5,958 nucleotides of DNA from an uncultured Bacilli bacterium (GTDB lineage Bacteria; Bacillota_I; Bacilli_A; RF39; UBA660), in the NCBI GenBank assembly GCA_947630935.1, contig CANRJL010000068.1, forward strand, positions 1 through 5,958, in the 5' to 3' direction. How positions within the stretch are numbered: the first letter of the stretch is position 1; each line of letters opens with the position of its first letter. Below are positions 4,948 through 5,958 of this stretch, piece by piece. A program made the position numbers and the translations under genes. The notes under the pieces are model-generated. The model did no database searches. It was not told where the DNA came from and saw only the letters and a program-made list of their open reading frames with translations.

Positions 4948-5958
4948 ATGAGAGTATCTTTAAATTTAATAAAAAAATATGTATCTTTACCTGAAAAGTT
5001 AACTAGTAAACAAATTGCCGATGATTTAACTTTAAGAACAGTGGAAGTAGAATCTGTTATTGATATGAGTGAAAAATATCAGAATATTGTAGTTGGGCAA
5101 ATTAAAGAAATTCGTAATCACCCTAATGCTGATAAATTAAAAATTTGTATTACTGATATTGGCGAAGATAAGCCGGTTTCTATTGTTTGTGGTGGTTCAA
5201 ATCTTTATGAAGGTGAATTTGTTGTTGTTTCTAAACCTGGAGCTTATGTTGTATGGCATGGGCAAGGTGAACCTGTTAAAATTACGGAAACTAAAATGCG
5301 AGGAGAGCTATCTTATGGAATGATTTGTGGGGCTTCAGAAGTTTATTTAGATGATTTTTTTCCACCTTTAGATGACCATGAGATTGTTGATTTAAAAGGA
5401 ATAAATTGCTATCCTGGCCAAAATATTGCAGAATTAATTGAAATGAATGATACTGTTTTGGAAATCGATAATAAATCATTGACAAATCGTCCTGATTTAT
5501 GGGGACATTATGGTATAGCTCGGGAATTATCTTGTATTTATCATGTACCGTTAAAAGCAATTTCAAAAGTAAAAATTGATTCGAAGATTGTAAATTATCC
5601 TGTTGAAATTAAAGAACCTACTAAATGTCAAAGATATGTGGCTATTGAAATTGATAATGTATATAATAAACCATCACCAATTTGGATGCAGGCAATGCTT
5701 GTTAAATGTGGAATGCGTCCTATTAATGCAATTGTTGATATTACAAATTATGTTATGATTACAACTGGTCAACCGATGCATGCATTTGATTCTACTCATG
5801 TCGATGGTGGAAAGATTATTGTTCGAAATGCAGAGAAAGATGAAAAACTTTTGCTTTTAGATAATAATTATATTTCTTTGACGCCTGATGATTTAGTTAT
5901 CAGTGATGTTAATGGAGCGTTGGCTTTAGCGGGAATAAAAGGTGGTAAGAAAGATTCT
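4948..5958 (+). CDS. pheT: Phenylalanine--tRNA ligase beta subunit, 5' part
   Basis: This frame stays open for 337 codons to the window end. Complete PheT proteins have roughly 800 residues, so more than half is missing. PheT partners PheS, and its B3/4 domain hydrolyses mischarged Tyr-tRNA-Phe. The start MRVSLNLIKKYV is typical. Residues about 43-155 are the EMAP/YtpR-type tRNA-binding domain, with HPNADKL (58-64), VCGGSN (80-85) and KMRGELSYGMICGASE (116-131). NRPDLWGHYGIARE (180-193) begins the central region. The B3/4 editing domain starts near residue 210 and includes DITNYVM (264-270) and GQPMHAFD (274-281). AAAGGAG (4936-4942) lies five bases before the ATG and 13 bases separate the genes, so pheS and pheT are cotranscribed and probably translationally linked. 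There is no stop codon or frameshift in the visible part. Confidence 0.96.
   Translation, partial: MRVSLNLIKKYVSLPEKLTSKQIADDLTLRTVEVESVIDMSEKYQNIVVGQIKEIRNHPNADKLKICITDIGEDKPVSIVCGGSNLYEGEFVVVSKPGAYVVWHGQGEPVKITETKMRGELSYGMICGASEVYLDDFFPPLDDHEIVDLKGINCYPGQNIAELIEMNDTVLEIDNKSLTNRPDLWGHYGIARELSCIYHVPLKAISKVKIDSKIVNYPVEIKEPTKCQRYVAIEIDNVYNKPSPIWMQAMLVKCGMRPINAIVDITNYVMITTGQPMHAFDSTHVDGGKIIVRNAEKDEKLLLLDNNYISLTPDDLVISDVNGALALAGIKGGKKDS

Noticed and set aside
5291..5566. Minus-strand open frame of 91 codons
   Set aside because: It lies antisense within pheT, whose frame is continuous and strongly conserved. It shows no recognisable domain and no gene context.

Overview
The window is AT-rich DNA from a low-GC Gram-positive bacterium (Bacillota). 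The evidence is a T-box riboswitch, strong AGGAGG-type ribosome binding sites, consensus sigma-A-like promoters, heavy use of TTA, AAA and GAA codons, and a membrane-anchored peptidoglycan amidase, which implies a cell wall. Tryptophan is written TGG throughout and every complete gene ends in TAA or TAG, so the standard bacterial code fits and a UGA=Trp Mollicute is unlikely. The style of the phenylalanyl-tRNA synthetase genes and the DUF2974 protein suggest an uncultured, perhaps gut-associated Bacilli or Clostridia lineage. That placement is inference.

Layout, left to right. Positions 1-130 hold no supportable gene but carry two oppositely oriented terminator-like hairpins. Positions 131-1441 (minus strand) encode an N-acetylmuramoyl-L-alanine amidase with an N-terminal membrane anchor. 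A 71-bp divergent spacer holds a good minus-strand promoter and a 13-bp palindrome. Positions 1513-2571 (plus) encode a DUF2974/Mbeg1-like alpha/beta hydrolase. After a 56-bp gap with an extended -10 promoter candidate, positions 2628-3614 (plus) encode a compact HipA-like kinase with no HipB-type antitoxin gene beside it. Six bases after its stop codon begins a consensus promoter. This drives a tRNA-Phe-sensing T-box leader (about 3656-3880), followed by pheS (3897-4934) and the first 337 codons of pheT (4948 to the window end).

How the parts fit. pheS and pheT form one transcription unit controlled by tRNA-Phe charging: uncharged tRNA should stabilise the antiterminator and charged tRNA should allow termination. 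No separate terminator is visible after the kinase gene, so the T-box terminator may also end transcripts arriving from upstream. The amidase belongs to wall remodelling and is transcribed away from the other genes. The most curious item is the orphan HipA-like kinase directly upstream of an aminoacyl-tRNA synthetase operon, because characterised HipA-family kinases phosphorylate aminoacyl-tRNA synthetases. A link here is only a hypothesis. I see no mobile element, CRISPR array, tRNA or rRNA, and no clearly new multi-gene system.
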